DNA from: JAMHWF01 sp035911095
GTDB taxonomy: Bacteria > Pseudomonadota > Gammaproteobacteria > Burkholderiales > Burkholderiaceae_C
Assembly: GCA_035911095.1 (NCBI GenBank)
Contig: JAMHWF010000076.1
Location: 17,604-81,603 of the forward strand
Reading direction: 5' to 3'
DNA length: 64,000 nt
Each line of letters begins with the position of its first letter. The stretch's first letter is position 1. The position numbers and the translations under genes were made by a program. The notes under the pieces are model-generated. The model searched no databases, had not been told where the DNA came from, and saw nothing but the letters and a program-made list of their open reading frames with translations. Shown piece after piece: positions 9,169 to 18,165 of the stretch.

Positions 9169-9915
9169 TCAGGCCTCGGGCAGGCGGCGCCGCAGGGCCT
9201 CGAAGAACAGCGTCGACTGCTCGCGCTCGCCGCGCGTCTGCTCGGCGACGCGGCGCGCGAGCGTCGGGTCGACCGGCAGCAGCGGCCGGCCGGTCGAGCG
9301 CGCCAGCACCTGCGACTGGCAGGCGCGCTCGAGGTAGTAGAGGTCGTCGTAGGCCCAGTCGATGCGCTCACCGCAGACGATCACCCCGTGGTTGCCGAGG
9401 AAGCCGATGTCGGCGCGGCCCAGCGCCAGGGCGATGCGCTGGCCTTCGCGTGCGTCGAGGGCCAGGCCGTTGTAGCGCGCGTCGACCGCGATGCGGCCGA
9501 GGAAGCGCATCGCGTTCTGGGACAGCGTCGGGTCGAGCGCGCGGTCGGCCGTCAGCGTCAGCGCGGTCGCATAGGGCATGTGGGTGTGCAGCACGCAGGC
9601 CTGCTGCGAGATGCGGTGCACCGCGGCGTGGATGAACATCGCGGTCGGCTCGACCGGGTGCTCCCCCGCGAGCCGCTCGCCCTCGCCGTCGACCAGCACG
9701 ATGTCGGCCGCGCCGATCTCGCTCCACAGCAGGCCGCGCGGGTTGATCAGGAAGCGGTCCGAGCCGTCGGGCAGCGCGACGCTGAAGTGGTTGCAGACAC
9801 CCTCGCCGAGGCCGTGGTGCGCGGCGGCACGCAGCGCGAGCGCGAGGTCGTGTCGCAGGGCGAGGATGGGGGCCGAGGCGAAGTGGTCGGTGTGGCGTGA
9901 GGTGTCGTCGGACAT
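9169..9915 (-). CDS. Class II aldolase/adducin family protein
   Basis: The 248-residue cytoplasmic protein starts at ATG 9915 (MSDDTSRHTDHF). It has the family's NHFSVALPDG substrate loop, the metal-binding HTH in CVLHTHMPYATAL and the later His in LGNHGVIVCGE. Members are zinc-dependent aldolases such as fuculose-phosphate aldolase, or dehydratase-like relatives. The form without a sugar-metabolic neighbourhood, as here, is common in Proteobacteria and often has unknown substrate. A 42-codon gene with its own Shine-Dalgarno lies upstream on the same strand. Confidence 0.85.
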   Translation of the reverse strand: MSDDTSRHTDHFASAPILALRHDLALALRAAAHHGLGEGVCNHFSVALPDGSDRFLINPRGLLWSEIGAADIVLVDGEGERLAGEHPVEPTAMFIHAAVHRISQQACVLHTHMPYATALTLTADRALDPTLSQNAMRFLGRIAVDARYNGLALDAREGQRIALALGRADIGFLGNHGVIVCGERIDWAYDDLYYLERACQSQVLARSTGRPLLPVDPTLARRVAEQTRGEREQSTLFFEALRRRLPEA

Positions 9916-9994
9916 GGGGTGGCGGCGGCACTCGGCTGCGCGGGCAAAGCCGCGAGCGTAGCGCCCCGCCGTCGCGGCGCGGACGGGGTGAACC

Positions 9995-10123
9995 TCAACG
10001 GCGGCGCAGCCGTCGCGAGCGCCAGAGGGCGACGACTTCGACCAGGCCGAGCAGCCAGGCGCCGCCCAGCGCGATCGCCGGGCGCGCACGCCCGCGCGGC
10101 AGTTGGCGGTGGTCGGCATCCAT
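9995..10123 (-). CDS. Small single-span membrane protein (42 residues)
   Basis: Short frame with ATG at 10123 and a good Shine-Dalgarno (AGGAG about 8 bases upstream on the minus strand). It encodes MDADHRQLPRGRARPAIALG then a hydrophobic stretch AWLLGLVEVVALW, flanked on both sides by Arg clusters (ends WRSRRLRRR). No homology is recognised. The initiation signal and the single basic-flanked membrane segment make it more than chance, but only modestly so. Confidence 0.4.
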   Translation of the reverse strand: MDADHRQLPRGRARPAIALGGAWLLGLVEVVALWRSRRLRRR

Positions 10124-10511
10124 GCAGGACTCCTCTGGCGGCGGATCGCGCCGGGGCCATGGGCGCCCCGGGACCCTGCAGCCTGGGCCCGCGACGTGAC
10201 AGGCCGATGGCGGCGCCGTGACCGTCCGGCGCTGGCCGGGCGCGGGAGCCGCGGCTACATTCGCGCTGCGGGCCGGGGGCGCGCCCGCGCGGGGCGAAGT
10301 TCGTGAAGGATTGCGCAGCCCGGTGGCCGGCCCGGCACCGTGATCGATGGACCTCCCGTCCACCGGCTGTCCACAATCGGCGCGCAGGGATTGCACAGCT
10401 TGCCCACAGGCTTGTCGCCCCTGCAGCGGCTTCGCGGCGCGCGGGGCTGCCCGCCGCTCCGCGGTCGGTTGTTGCGCTCTGCCCTCTTCTCGTCGCGATT
10501 CCGCCGTCATC
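10124..10511. other. Intergenic region between the small membrane gene and the zinc peptidase
   Basis: About 390 bases without a supported gene. It contains two DnaA-box-like words about 30 bp apart around 10370-10410 (CTGTCCACAA and TGCCCACAG), not enough for an origin. It must hold the promoters of the two divergent flanking genes; I see no convincing -35/-10 pair. Confidence 0.4.
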
Positions 10512-11540
10512 GTGCCGCTGTCCCCGCCTGCCGAATGGCTCGACCTGCAACGCGTCCTCGACGAGGCCGGCGCGCGGGTCGACTGCGAGTGCCTCGGCGA
10601 GGTCGAGGCCGGCGGCCTGCGCCTGCCCCTGCTGGCGATCGGGATGGGCAACGACGCGCCCGGGGTGCCGGCGGTCGGCTTCTTCGGCGGCGTGCACGGG
10701 CTCGAGCGCATCGGCGTCGCGGTGGTGGTCGCCTGGCTTGCCCACCTGGTGCGCCGCCTCGACTGGGACGCGGTGCTGCACGAGCAGTTGGCGCGGGTGC
10801 GCCTCGTCTTCATGCCCTTGGTGAACCCGGGCGGGCTGGCCCTGGGCACGCGCGCCAACCCGAACGGCGTCGACCTGATGCGCAATGCGCCGGTCGAGGC
10901 GCGCGAGCGCGTGCCGCCGCTGGTCGGCGGGCAGCGGGTCAGCGCGACCCTGCCCTGGTACCGCGGCGCCGCCGGCGCGGCGATGGAGGTGGAGGCCGAG
11001 GCGCTGTGCCGCCTGGTCGAGCGCGAGCTCTTCGGCCGTGGCCTCGCCGTGGCGGTCGACTGCCATTCCGGCTTCGGCCTGCGCGACCGGATCTGGTTTC
11101 CGTACGCGCACACCGCGGCGCCGATCGGCCACCTGGCCGAGCTGCATGCGATGGCGACGCTGCTCGAGCGCAGCCACCCGCACCACCGCTACGTCTTCGA
11201 GCCCCAAAGCCGCCAATACCTGGCCCATGGAGATCTCTGGGACCATTTGTATCTGCAGGCCGCAGCGCAGGCGGGCGATCACTTATTCTTGCCGCTGACG
11301 CTCGAGATGGGCTCCTGGCGATGGGTCAAGAAGAACCCGCGCCAGCTGTTCTCGCGCCAGGGCATCTTCAACCCGCTGATCGAGCACCGGCAGCAGCGGG
11401 TCCTGCGCCAGCACCTGGCGTGGTTCGACTTCGTCACGAGGGCTGTGATCAGCCACGAACGCTGGCTGCCGAGCGGAGATGAGCGGCAGACCCAGCACGA
11501 GAGCGCGTTGGGGCGCTGGTATGGGGAGGTGACCGCATGA
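10512..11540 (+). CDS. M14-type zinc carboxypeptidase/aspartoacylase-like protein
   Basis: The 342-residue protein is assigned from GTG 10512 (VPLSPPAEWLDLQ); the frame is open further upstream but that sequence is Cys/Arg-rich and not protein-like. Zinc ligands are HxxE in FFGGVHGLERIG (His62, Glu65) and His185 in VDCHSGFG, with a predicted catalytic Glu265 in PLTLEMGSW. This is the M14 layout used by carboxypeptidases and by succinylglutamate/aspartoacylase-like deacylases. Product acts in the cytoplasm (no signal peptide). It is followed 130 bases later by an alpha/beta hydrolase in the same direction. Confidence 0.8.
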   Translation: MPLSPPAEWLDLQRVLDEAGARVDCECLGEVEAGGLRLPLLAIGMGNDAPGVPAVGFFGGVHGLERIGVAVVVAWLAHLVRRLDWDAVLHEQLARVRLVFMPLVNPGGLALGTRANPNGVDLMRNAPVEARERVPPLVGGQRVSATLPWYRGAAGAAMEVEAEALCRLVERELFGRGLAVAVDCHSGFGLRDRIWFPYAHTAAPIGHLAELHAMATLLERSHPHHRYVFEPQSRQYLAHGDLWDHLYLQAAAQAGDHLFLPLTLEMGSWRWVKKNPRQLFSRQGIFNPLIEHRQQRVLRQHLAWFDFVTRAVISHERWLPSGDERQTQHESALGRWYGEVTA

Positions 11541-11670
11541 GACACCCAGTCTCGACACCAAAGGGGTTGTGGGAGCTGCTGGCGCCGGCCACGAAGGCGT
11601 CATCCCGTCGGGCCGCGGCCCGTGTCCCGACGGGGCACCGGTGGGCGTCGCCGCCGGGCGAGGCGCTGGC

Positions 11671-12627
11671 ATGACGGCCGCGCCCTGGATCCTGCTGCGC
11701 GGCCTGACCCGCGACGGGCGGCACTGGGGCAGCCTGCCGGGCCGCCTTGCCGCGTCGGAGCCCGGCCTCGTCGTCGAGGCCTTCGACCTGCCCGGCAACG
11801 GCACGCGCTACCGCGAGCGCAGCCCGTCGACGATCGGCGGCATGGTCGAGGCGCTGCGCACGGCCGTGCAGCGGCGGCGCATCGCGACCCCGGTACGGGT
11901 GCTGGCGATGTCGCTCGGGGCGATGGTCGCGATCGAGTGGGCGCGCCGGCATCCGGAGGAGATCGCCGGCCTGGTGCTGATCAACACCAGCCTGCAGCCG
12001 CTCAATCCGCTGCACCACCGGCTGCAGCCGGGCGCCTGGTCGACGCTGCTGCGCCTGGGCCTGCTGCCGGCGCGCCACGCCGACTGGGAATCCGCCGTGC
12101 TGCGCCTGACCAGCCGCCGCTACCGCGGCAAGACGGCCGCGCACGCCGAGCTGCTCGAGCGCTGGGTCGGCTGGCGGCGCAGCCAGCCGGTCTCGCGCTC
12201 GAACGCGCTGCGCCAGCTCTGGGCCGCCGCGCGCTACCGGGTGACCGAAGCACCGCCGGTGCAGGGCGTGCTGCTCGCGTCGGCGCGCGACGCGCTGGTC
12301 GACCCGGCCTGCTCGCAGCGCATCGCCGAAGCCTGGGGCTGGCCGCTGGAGTTGCATCCGAAGGCCGGGCACGACCTGCCGCTGGACGACCCGGCCTGGG
12401 TGCTGCTGCAGTTGCACGGCCGCTGGGACGGGCTGGCGGAAGGCCCGCGTGGCGTCGTCGCGCACGACCCTGCGCTCGATTCGGCGCCGGGCGTGCTGGA
12501 GGTCGAGCCGATGCCGGCGCCGGCCAGGCCGCCGCGCCGGCGCGTCGTTCAGGACGTCGAGGACGCGGTCGAGCTCGGTTTCGAAGAGGCCGTCACGCCG
12601 TCCACGCCTGGAGCAGCCAGCGGTTGA
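11671..12627 (+). CDS. Alpha/beta hydrolase
   Basis: The 318-residue protein starts at ATG 11671 (MTAAPWILLRGLTRDGRHWG). The nucleophile elbow is AMSLG with Ser81 (the usual first Gly replaced by Ala), the acid is probably in SARDALVDP, and the His in KAGHDLPLDDP. A ~55-residue low-complexity tail follows the hydrolase fold. The C-terminal 35 bases overlap the convergent esterase gene. Substrate unknown. Confidence 0.8.
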   Translation: MTAAPWILLRGLTRDGRHWGSLPGRLAASEPGLVVEAFDLPGNGTRYRERSPSTIGGMVEALRTAVQRRRIATPVRVLAMSLGAMVAIEWARRHPEEIAGLVLINTSLQPLNPLHHRLQPGAWSTLLRLGLLPARHADWESAVLRLTSRRYRGKTAAHAELLERWVGWRRSQPVSRSNALRQLWAAARYRVTEAPPVQGVLLASARDALVDPACSQRIAEAWGWPLELHPKAGHDLPLDDPAWVLLQLHGRWDGLAEGPRGVVAHDPALDSAPGVLEVEPMPAPARPPRRRVVQDVEDAVELGFEEAVTPSTPGAASG

Positions 12628-13261
12628 GGTCGGCGAGCTCCTCGGCGCAGACCGAGTGCGGCATCGGGTACTGGTGCCACTCGACCGCGTAGCCGAGGCC
12701 GACCAGCGCCTCGCGCGAGGCGACCGCCAGCGGCAGCGGCACCACCGGGTCGGCCGTGCCGTGGGCGAGGAAGATCGGCGTCCTGGCGTTCGACTCGTGG
12801 CGCTCGGCCGCGGTCCGCGCGGCCAGCGGCAGGTAGCCCGACAGGCCGACCAGCCCGGCCAGGCGCTGCGGGTAGCGCAGGCCGGTCATCAGCGTCATCG
12901 CGCAGCCCTGCGAGAAGCCGGCCAGCACGATGCGCTCGCTCGGCACGCCGCGCGCCACCTCGCGCGCGATCAGCGCGTCGACCAGCGCCTGCGAGGCGCG
13001 CAGGCCCCCCTCGTCCTCGATGCGCGCGGCGCCGAAGCCCATCAGGTCGTACCAGGCGGGCATCACCATGCCGCCGTTGATCGTCACCGGACGCGACGGC
13101 GCATGGGGCAGCACGAAGCGCACGGCGCCGACCGGGCGCAGGTCGAGCTCCTCGACCAGCGGCTCGAAGTCGTGCCCGCTGGCGCCGAGGCCGTGCAGGA
13201 TGATCAGGCTGGCGTTCGGCTGGGCGCCGGTCTCGTGTTCGATCGTCTTGAGCGCGGTCAT
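12593..13261 (-). CDS. Carboxylesterase/phospholipase family hydrolase (acyl-protein thioesterase-like)
   Basis: The 222-residue cytoplasmic enzyme shows a full triad: Ser117 in LAGFSQGCAM, Asp171 in HGTADPVVP and His202 in YPMPHSV. LIILHGLGASGHDF supplies the oxyanion-hole region. Length and motifs match the carboxylesterase II (EstB/YpfH/APT1-like) family, which hydrolyses short-chain esters and thioesters. It is convergent with the upstream-strand hydrolase gene and overlaps its 3' end by 35 bases. Confidence 0.88.
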   Translation of the reverse strand: MTALKTIEHETGAQPNASLIILHGLGASGHDFEPLVEELDLRPVGAVRFVLPHAPSRPVTINGGMVMPAWYDLMGFGAARIEDEGGLRASQALVDALIAREVARGVPSERIVLAGFSQGCAMTLMTGLRYPQRLAGLVGLSGYLPLAARTAAERHESNARTPIFLAHGTADPVVPLPLAVASREALVGLGYAVEWHQYPMPHSVCAEELADLNRWLLQAWTA

Positions 13262-13301
13262 CGTCGTGGGTGCGGCATGCGCAAGTGGGGTTCGCCCGAT
13301 C

Positions 13302-14324
13302 CTAAGGGCTGGCCCGCGGGGCGCGGCCCGGTCCAGGGCCTGGGGGCGGCGGGCTCTCGCGGGCGAGGCGCTTCGCGTGCGCTTCGACGGCGAGGTAGGC
13401 GAGCGTCGCCACCGCCAGCGGCGCCAGGTAGTAGACGCCGCGGTAGGCGAGCAGCGCGCCGATCAGCGGGCCGCGCCCGAGCTCGTGGCCGAGCAGCGCG
13501 ACGAACACCGCCTCGAGCACACCGAGCCCGGCCGGCACATGGGTCAGCATGCCGGCGATCGCGGCGACGAGCAGCACCGACAGCGCCTCGGTGTAGGGCA
13601 GCGCCCGCTGCAGCAGCAGCCAGACGATCGTGCCGATCAGCGCCCAGTTGGTCATGCCCATCGCGAGTTGCAGCAGCGCGACCCGCGCCGAGGGCAGCGC
13701 GATTTCGTGGCCGCGCCAGGTCCAGCGGCGGCGGCGCGCGAAGGCGCACAGCGCCAGGTAGGCGAGCGCCAGCCCGACCATCACCGCGCCGAGGCCGCGC
13801 AGCGCGCGGGCGTCGAGCGCCCAGCCGGGCGGCAGGTCCATCGGACGCCACAGGAACACCAGGCCGCCGAGCATCAGGTAGCCGAACCAGTTGGTGACGA
13901 GGCTCAGCGTCAGCACCCGCGTCGTGTCGGCGGCGCTCAGGCCGAGTCGCGAGTAGAGCCGGTAGCGCAGCGCGACGCTGCCGACCAGCGAGCCGAGGTT
14001 CAGGTTGAAGGCGTAGCAGACGAAGGTGACGCTCATCACCTGTCGCACGCCGAGACGGTGGCCGACGACATGGCGACCGACGAGGTCGAAGCAGCTGTAG
14101 AGCGCGTAGCTGAGCGCCGCGAGGCCGGCGGCCAGCGCGATCGTCGTGGCGGGCAGGCGCCGCAGCGAGGCGCCGACCTGGTCCCACTCGACGTGGCGCG
14201 CCTGGTCGACGAGCAGCCAGGCAACGAGGGCGAGGAAGACGAGGCCGGCGATGCGCCGGGCCAGCTGCCAGCGGCGCCGGCGCGGGTCCGGCGCCGCCGC
14301 ATCGGGCGGCAGGTTCGGTGGCAT
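13302..14324 (-). CDS. YbhN-like lysylphosphatidylglycerol synthase transmembrane-region protein
   Basis: The 340-residue integral membrane protein starts at ATG 14324. Eight or so membrane segments are visible, with the conserved NLGSLVGSVALRYRLYSRLGLS signature and HVPAGLGVLEAVFVALLG of the UPF0104/LPG-synthase-TM family. It begins 2 bases after the cardiolipin synthase stop, in the conserved order ybhP-clsB-ybhN known from Escherichia coli. E. coli YbhN has been implicated in cardiolipin metabolism or transport; the exact role of this homologue is inferred from synteny. Confidence 0.87.
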   Translation of the reverse strand: MPPNLPPDAAAPDPRRRRWQLARRIAGLVFLALVAWLLVDQARHVEWDQVGASLRRLPATTIALAAGLAALSYALYSCFDLVGRHVVGHRLGVRQVMSVTFVCYAFNLNLGSLVGSVALRYRLYSRLGLSAADTTRVLTLSLVTNWFGYLMLGGLVFLWRPMDLPPGWALDARALRGLGAVMVGLALAYLALCAFARRRRWTWRGHEIALPSARVALLQLAMGMTNWALIGTIVWLLLQRALPYTEALSVLLVAAIAGMLTHVPAGLGVLEAVFVALLGHELGRGPLIGALLAYRGVYYLAPLAVATLAYLAVEAHAKRLARESPPPPGPGPGRAPRASP

Positions 14325-14326
14325 GT

Positions 14327-15646
14327 TCAGGGGCGCGTCTCCGGGCCGGTCACCGTCGCCGCGGTGGGAGGCGCGGTGCCGGGGTCGGGCGGCGGCCGCG
14401 TCGCGTCGGCGGGCTCGTGCAGCGATTCGGCCGGGGCCAGGCGCGGCGCGTGGCGCGGCAGCCAGCCGGCCCAGGTCGGGAAGCGGCGCATCGCGTGGAA
14501 CACGAAGACGCTGCGCAGCACGCGCCACCAGTGCGACTCGCGCAGCTCGCCTGCCGCCACCTCGCGGCAGCCGGCGGCGATCAGCGCGTCGAGCCGGGTC
14601 GTCAGCTCGGCGTTGAAGCCCTGGTCGCGCACGACCAGGTTGGCCTCGAGGTTGAGCGACAGGCTGAGCGGGTCGAGGTTGCTCGAGCCGACGGTGGCCC
14701 AGTCGTCGTCGACCGCGGCGACCTTGCCGTGCAGCGGCCGCTCGCAGTATTCGTGCACATGCACGCCGGCCTGGATCAGGTGGTGGTACAGCAGGCTGGC
14801 CGCGGTCTTGACGATCGCCATGTCCGGCTCGCCCTGCAGTACGAGGTCGACGCGCACGCCGCGGCGCGCCGCGCGGCGCAGCTCGCGCAGCAGGCGGTAG
14901 CCGGGGAAGAAGTAGGCGTTGGCGATGACGATGCGCCTGCGCGCGGCGCGCGTCGCGACGAGGTAGTAGCGCTCGATGTCGTTCGGGTGCCGGTGGTTGT
15001 CGCGCGTGACGAGCAGCAGTTCGGCGCCTCGGTCGTCGACCGCGGGCCAGCCGGCCGCCTGCGGCGCGCCGTGCCGCCCGAACCAGCGGCGGCGCGGCGG
15101 CGGCCGCGCGGCGGCGGCGAGCGCCTCGTGCATGAAGCGCTGGATCTGCGCGACGGCCGGGCCGCGCACCTCGACCGCGTAGTCCTGCTTGGCCTGCGGC
15201 CCGAAGTCCATCAGGTGGTCGGCCGAGTAGTTGATGCCACCGACGAAGGCGCGCTCGCCATCGACCGCGACCAGCTTGCGGTGCAGGCGGCGCAGCCAGT
15301 TCGTGCGCCAGCCGAAGCGCCGCGGCGCGGGGTCGAAGACGTGCAGGCGCACGCCCGCCGCGGCGAGGCTGGCGACGAAGCCGCGCGACAGGTCGGCCGA
15401 GCCGAAGCCGTCCACCGTCACGTCGACCTGGGCGCCGCGCCGCGCGGCGGCGACGAGGGCATCGCGCAGGGCCAGCCCCACCTTGTCCTCGAACAGGATG
15501 AAGGTTTCGACCAGCACCTCGCGACGGGCGGCGGCGATTGCCCCGAAGACGGCCGGGAAGTAGGCCTCTCCGTTCTCGAGCAGGCGCACGTCGTTGCCGC
15601 TGGTCCAGTCGCGGCGGGGCGCGGAGGGCTGTTTTTGCTTCGGCAT
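14327..15646 (-). CDS. clsB: Cardiolipin synthase B
   Basis: The 439-residue phospholipase-D superfamily enzyme carries two HKD motifs: His122-Lys124-Asp129 in LHRKLVAVDGERAFVGG and His306-Lys308-Asp313 in LHGKVAAVDDDWATVGSSNLD. ClsB condenses phospholipids such as phosphatidylglycerol to cardiolipin at the inner membrane. Start ATG 15646 precedes MPKQKQPSAPRRDWTSGNDV. A Pro/Ala-rich tail of ~30 residues extends beyond the family core. It sits between the EEP-family gene and the YbhN-like gene in one operon. Confidence 0.92.
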   Translation of the reverse strand: MPKQKQPSAPRRDWTSGNDVRLLENGEAYFPAVFGAIAAARREVLVETFILFEDKVGLALRDALVAAARRGAQVDVTVDGFGSADLSRGFVASLAAAGVRLHVFDPAPRRFGWRTNWLRRLHRKLVAVDGERAFVGGINYSADHLMDFGPQAKQDYAVEVRGPAVAQIQRFMHEALAAAARPPPRRRWFGRHGAPQAAGWPAVDDRGAELLLVTRDNHRHPNDIERYYLVATRAARRRIVIANAYFFPGYRLLRELRRAARRGVRVDLVLQGEPDMAIVKTAASLLYHHLIQAGVHVHEYCERPLHGKVAAVDDDWATVGSSNLDPLSLSLNLEANLVVRDQGFNAELTTRLDALIAAGCREVAAGELRESHWWRVLRSVFVFHAMRRFPTWAGWLPRHAPRLAPAESLHEPADATRPPPDPGTAPPTAATVTGPETRP

Positions 15647-15677
15647 GGGAGGCAGGCGGTCGCTTCGCGGCACCGGA

Positions 15678-16475
15678 TCACAGCGCGACCACGGCCGCCA
15701 GCGGCGCATGGTCGGAGAGTTGTGTCCACGGCCGTCGCGGCAGCGCAAGCGGTGCGTGCAGCGCCACGTTGCGCACGTAGATGCGGTCCAGGCGCAGGAA
15801 GGGCAGGCGGGCCGGGAAGGTGCGTGCCAGGCGGCCGGTGGCCTGGCGGAAGATCTCGTGCAGCCCCGCCTCGCGCTCGAGCAGCGCGTGCGCATGGCGG
15901 CGCCAGTCGTTGAAGTCGCCGGCGACGACCAGCGGCGCAGTGGCGGGCACCTCGGCGCGGATCAGGTCGCACAGCAGGTGCAGCTGGCGTCGGCGGTGCG
16001 ACTCGCGCAGGCCGAGGTGCACGCACACCGCGTGCACCTCGCGCGGCTCACCGTGTGCTGCGCAGGGCCCGGGCAGGTCGATCACGCAGTGCAGGAGGCC
16101 GCGCGGCTCGTCGCCGCGCTGCGAGACGTCGAGATTCCGGAAGCGCCGGATCGGGAACTTCGACAGCACCGCGTTGCCGTGGTCGGAGATCGGCGTCACC
16201 GTGTTGCGGCCGTAGGCGAACTGCGGCCAGAGGCTGTCGGCGAGGAACTCGTACTGCGGCTCCACCGGCCAGCCGTGATGGCGCTGTGCATGGCCGCTGT
16301 GCGCGCCTAGCACTTCCTGCAGGAACACCAGGTCGGCGCCGACCCCGCGCAGCGCCTCGCGCAGCGAGGGCAGCATGAAGCGCCGGTTCCACGAAGTGAA
16401 GCCCTTGTGGACATTGACCGTCAGCAGGCGAAGGCGCAGGTCCTGGGCGGTGGATGGCGTGTCGTCGGCGGGCAT
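15678..16475 (-). CDS. Endonuclease/exonuclease/phosphatase-family protein (YbhP-like)
   Basis: The 265-residue protein has the EEP fold motifs: RLLTVNVHKG (Asn21), LVFLQEVLG (Glu54), VVAGDFNDWRRH and the C-terminal LSDHAPLAAV (Asp255, His256). The family uses Mg2+ to cleave phosphodiesters or remove phosphates. It heads the ybhP-clsB-ybhN operon, 31 bases before clsB, suggesting a substrate linked to phospholipids rather than DNA, but that is inference from synteny. Confidence 0.88.
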   Translation of the reverse strand: MPADDTPSTAQDLRLRLLTVNVHKGFTSWNRRFMLPSLREALRGVGADLVFLQEVLGAHSGHAQRHHGWPVEPQYEFLADSLWPQFAYGRNTVTPISDHGNAVLSKFPIRRFRNLDVSQRGDEPRGLLHCVIDLPGPCAAHGEPREVHAVCVHLGLRESHRRRQLHLLCDLIRAEVPATAPLVVAGDFNDWRRHAHALLEREAGLHEIFRQATGRLARTFPARLPFLRLDRIYVRNVALHAPLALPRRPWTQLSDHAPLAAVVAL

Positions 16476-16610
16476 CGGGAGCGTTGTACGTCAGGCGGGC
16501 GCGCGCGCCTGCCGGAGCCCGGCATCGGGCCGACGCGGTGTCGTCCCACCGCGACGGACGGGGCCCGGGCGCCGCCACGATGTCGCACCGGCGCCGGCCG
16601 GCGCGCAGGC

Positions 16611-16943
16611 TCAGCGCAGGCGGCCGACGTAGCGCGACTCGTGCGCCGCCCGGTGGGCCGAGACGGCCGGGCCGGGTGCCGGCGCCGGCCCGGGTGCCAC
16701 GGCCGCCGCCGCCGCCGCCGCCGGCGCGACGGGCGCCGCGGCAGGCTCGTCCGCTTGCTTCAGGTCGTTCAGGACCTCGAGGGCGAGCACGACGAGGTCT
16801 TCGTGGTCGAGCGTCATCAGCTCGGCCAGCGTCTGGTGTGCGTAGCTGCGGTCTTCGACGAAGCGCATCAGGTCGAACGCATGCCCGCCCCGTGCCGCGA
16901 GGCTGCGCAACCGTGCGAGACGGACGAGTTGCTTGTTGTCCAT
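16611..16943 (-). CDS. Hypothetical protein with Ala/Pro-rich tail
   Basis: The 110-residue protein starts at ATG 16943 (MDNKQLVRLARLRSLAARGG). The first ~65 residues are charged and helical; from ~67 on it is a low-complexity Ala/Pro tail ending in YVGRLR. An upstream in-frame start (17006) would add 21 residues. No family recognised. Confidence 0.5.
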   Translation of the reverse strand: MDNKQLVRLARLRSLAARGGHAFDLMRFVEDRSYAHQTLAELMTLDHEDLVVLALEVLNDLKQADEPAAAPVAPAAAAAAAVAPGPAPAPGPAVSAHRAAHESRYVGRLR

Positions 16944-17115
16944 GGCGAATGTCCGGCGGATGAGGGTTTGCACCCATTCTCGAAGCTGTCCTTCGCGCGT
17001 GCGCATGGACGAGCCACCCGCGCGTGACCTTTGCTGAGGAACAAGGGGCCGATCCCGGCCCCTGTTGCACGGCCTCCGCGCCTCGCACCGGATGGGTGCA
17101 GGACGCCCACACGGG

Positions 17116-18165
17116 CTACATCACGCGGTTGAACCACATCAGTGAAAGCAAGCCAGCGGCCAGCGCCAGCGCCGCCGCGACCGCGCTGAACAGCGCCGTC
17201 ACTTCCGTCTCGCGGGTCTCGAAGACGAGCCGCGAGTTGAGCGTCTGGTAGATCTTCTTCAGGTCGAGCGCGGTGCCGGCGTAGTAGTACTCGCCGTGGG
17301 TGATGCTGGCGATGCTCTTCAGCGACTCCTCGTCGAGGCGCACCCGCATCGACCAGCCCTCGGTGCGCAGGATCTCGCCGTCCGGCGTGCCGACGCCGAC
17401 GGTGAACACGCGCACGCCGCGGTCGGCGGCGAGCTTGGCCGCTTCGATCGGGTCGACGCCGGTGGTCGTCTGCCCGTCGGTGAGCAGGATCACCGCTGCC
17501 GAACCGTAGGAGCCCGGCGCCACCGGCGTGAACGGCTTGCCGTTGCCGGGCAGGTCGGGCGGCGTGGGGTCGAGCGCGGCGGCGGGGCTCGGGCTGCGCC
17601 CGCCCATGTTCGCCACGTCGATGCCGGCGTCGGGGAAGATGGTCGCCAGCGAGACGACGATCGCATTGCCGATCGCGGTCGCGCGCTGGAGCTGGAAGCG
17701 GTCGATCGCCGAGATCACGTCGGCGCGCACGTTGGTCGGCGACTGCACCAGCGCCGCGGTGCCGGCGAAGGCCACCACCGCGATGCGCGTGTTCATCGGC
17801 TGCTCGTTGACGAAGGTGCGCGCGGCTTCCTGCGCGGCGACGATGCGCGAGGGCTTGACGTCTTCGGCCAGCATGCTGCGCGAGACGTCGATCGCCAGCA
17901 CGACCAGGTCGTGCTGCGAGGGCAGCGTGACCACCGCGGTGGGCCGCGCGATGGCGGCGATCATCAGCGTCAACGCGCCGAGGAAGAGCGCCGGCGGCAC
18001 GTGGCGGCGCCAGCCCGGGCCGCGGCCGACGGCCTCGCGGACCAGGCTCAGGCTGGCGTAGCGCAGCGCGACCTTCTTGCGCCGGCCGAGCAGCCACAGG
18101 TACAGCAGGACCACCAGCGGGACCACCGCCAGCAGCCAGAGCATTTCGGGCCAGAGGAAGTTCAT
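17116..18165 (-). CDS. VWA-domain membrane protein (BatA-like)
   Basis: The 349-residue protein has two N-terminal membrane segments (~9-25 and ~57-73), then a von Willebrand A domain with the MIDAS motif DVSRS (Asp93, Ser95, Ser97) and VILLTDGQTTTGVDP, and a C-terminal membrane segment (LFSAVAAALALAAGLLSL). It is the last gene of the S1C protease, MoxR, DUF58, VWA operon. MoxR ATPases and VWA proteins of this layout work as chaperone-like pairs in stress tolerance and assembly of enzymes or envelope complexes. Its TGA and ATG overlap the DUF58 gene's end. Confidence 0.87.
   Translation of the reverse strand: MNFLWPEMLWLLAVVPLVVLLYLWLLGRRKKVALRYASLSLVREAVGRGPGWRRHVPPALFLGALTLMIAAIARPTAVVTLPSQHDLVVLAIDVSRSMLAEDVKPSRIVAAQEAARTFVNEQPMNTRIAVVAFAGTAALVQSPTNVRADVISAIDRFQLQRATAIGNAIVVSLATIFPDAGIDVANMGGRSPSPAAALDPTPPDLPGNGKPFTPVAPGSYGSAAVILLTDGQTTTGVDPIEAAKLAADRGVRVFTVGVGTPDGEILRTEGWSMRVRLDEESLKSIASITHGEYYYAGTALDLKKIYQTLNSRLVFETRETEVTALFSAVAAALALAAGLLSLMWFNRVM

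Noticed and set aside
10370..10410. DnaA-box-like words (CTGTCCACAA, TGCCCACAG).
   Set aside because: Only two imperfect words, no AT-rich unwinding element and no dnaA/dnaN nearby.
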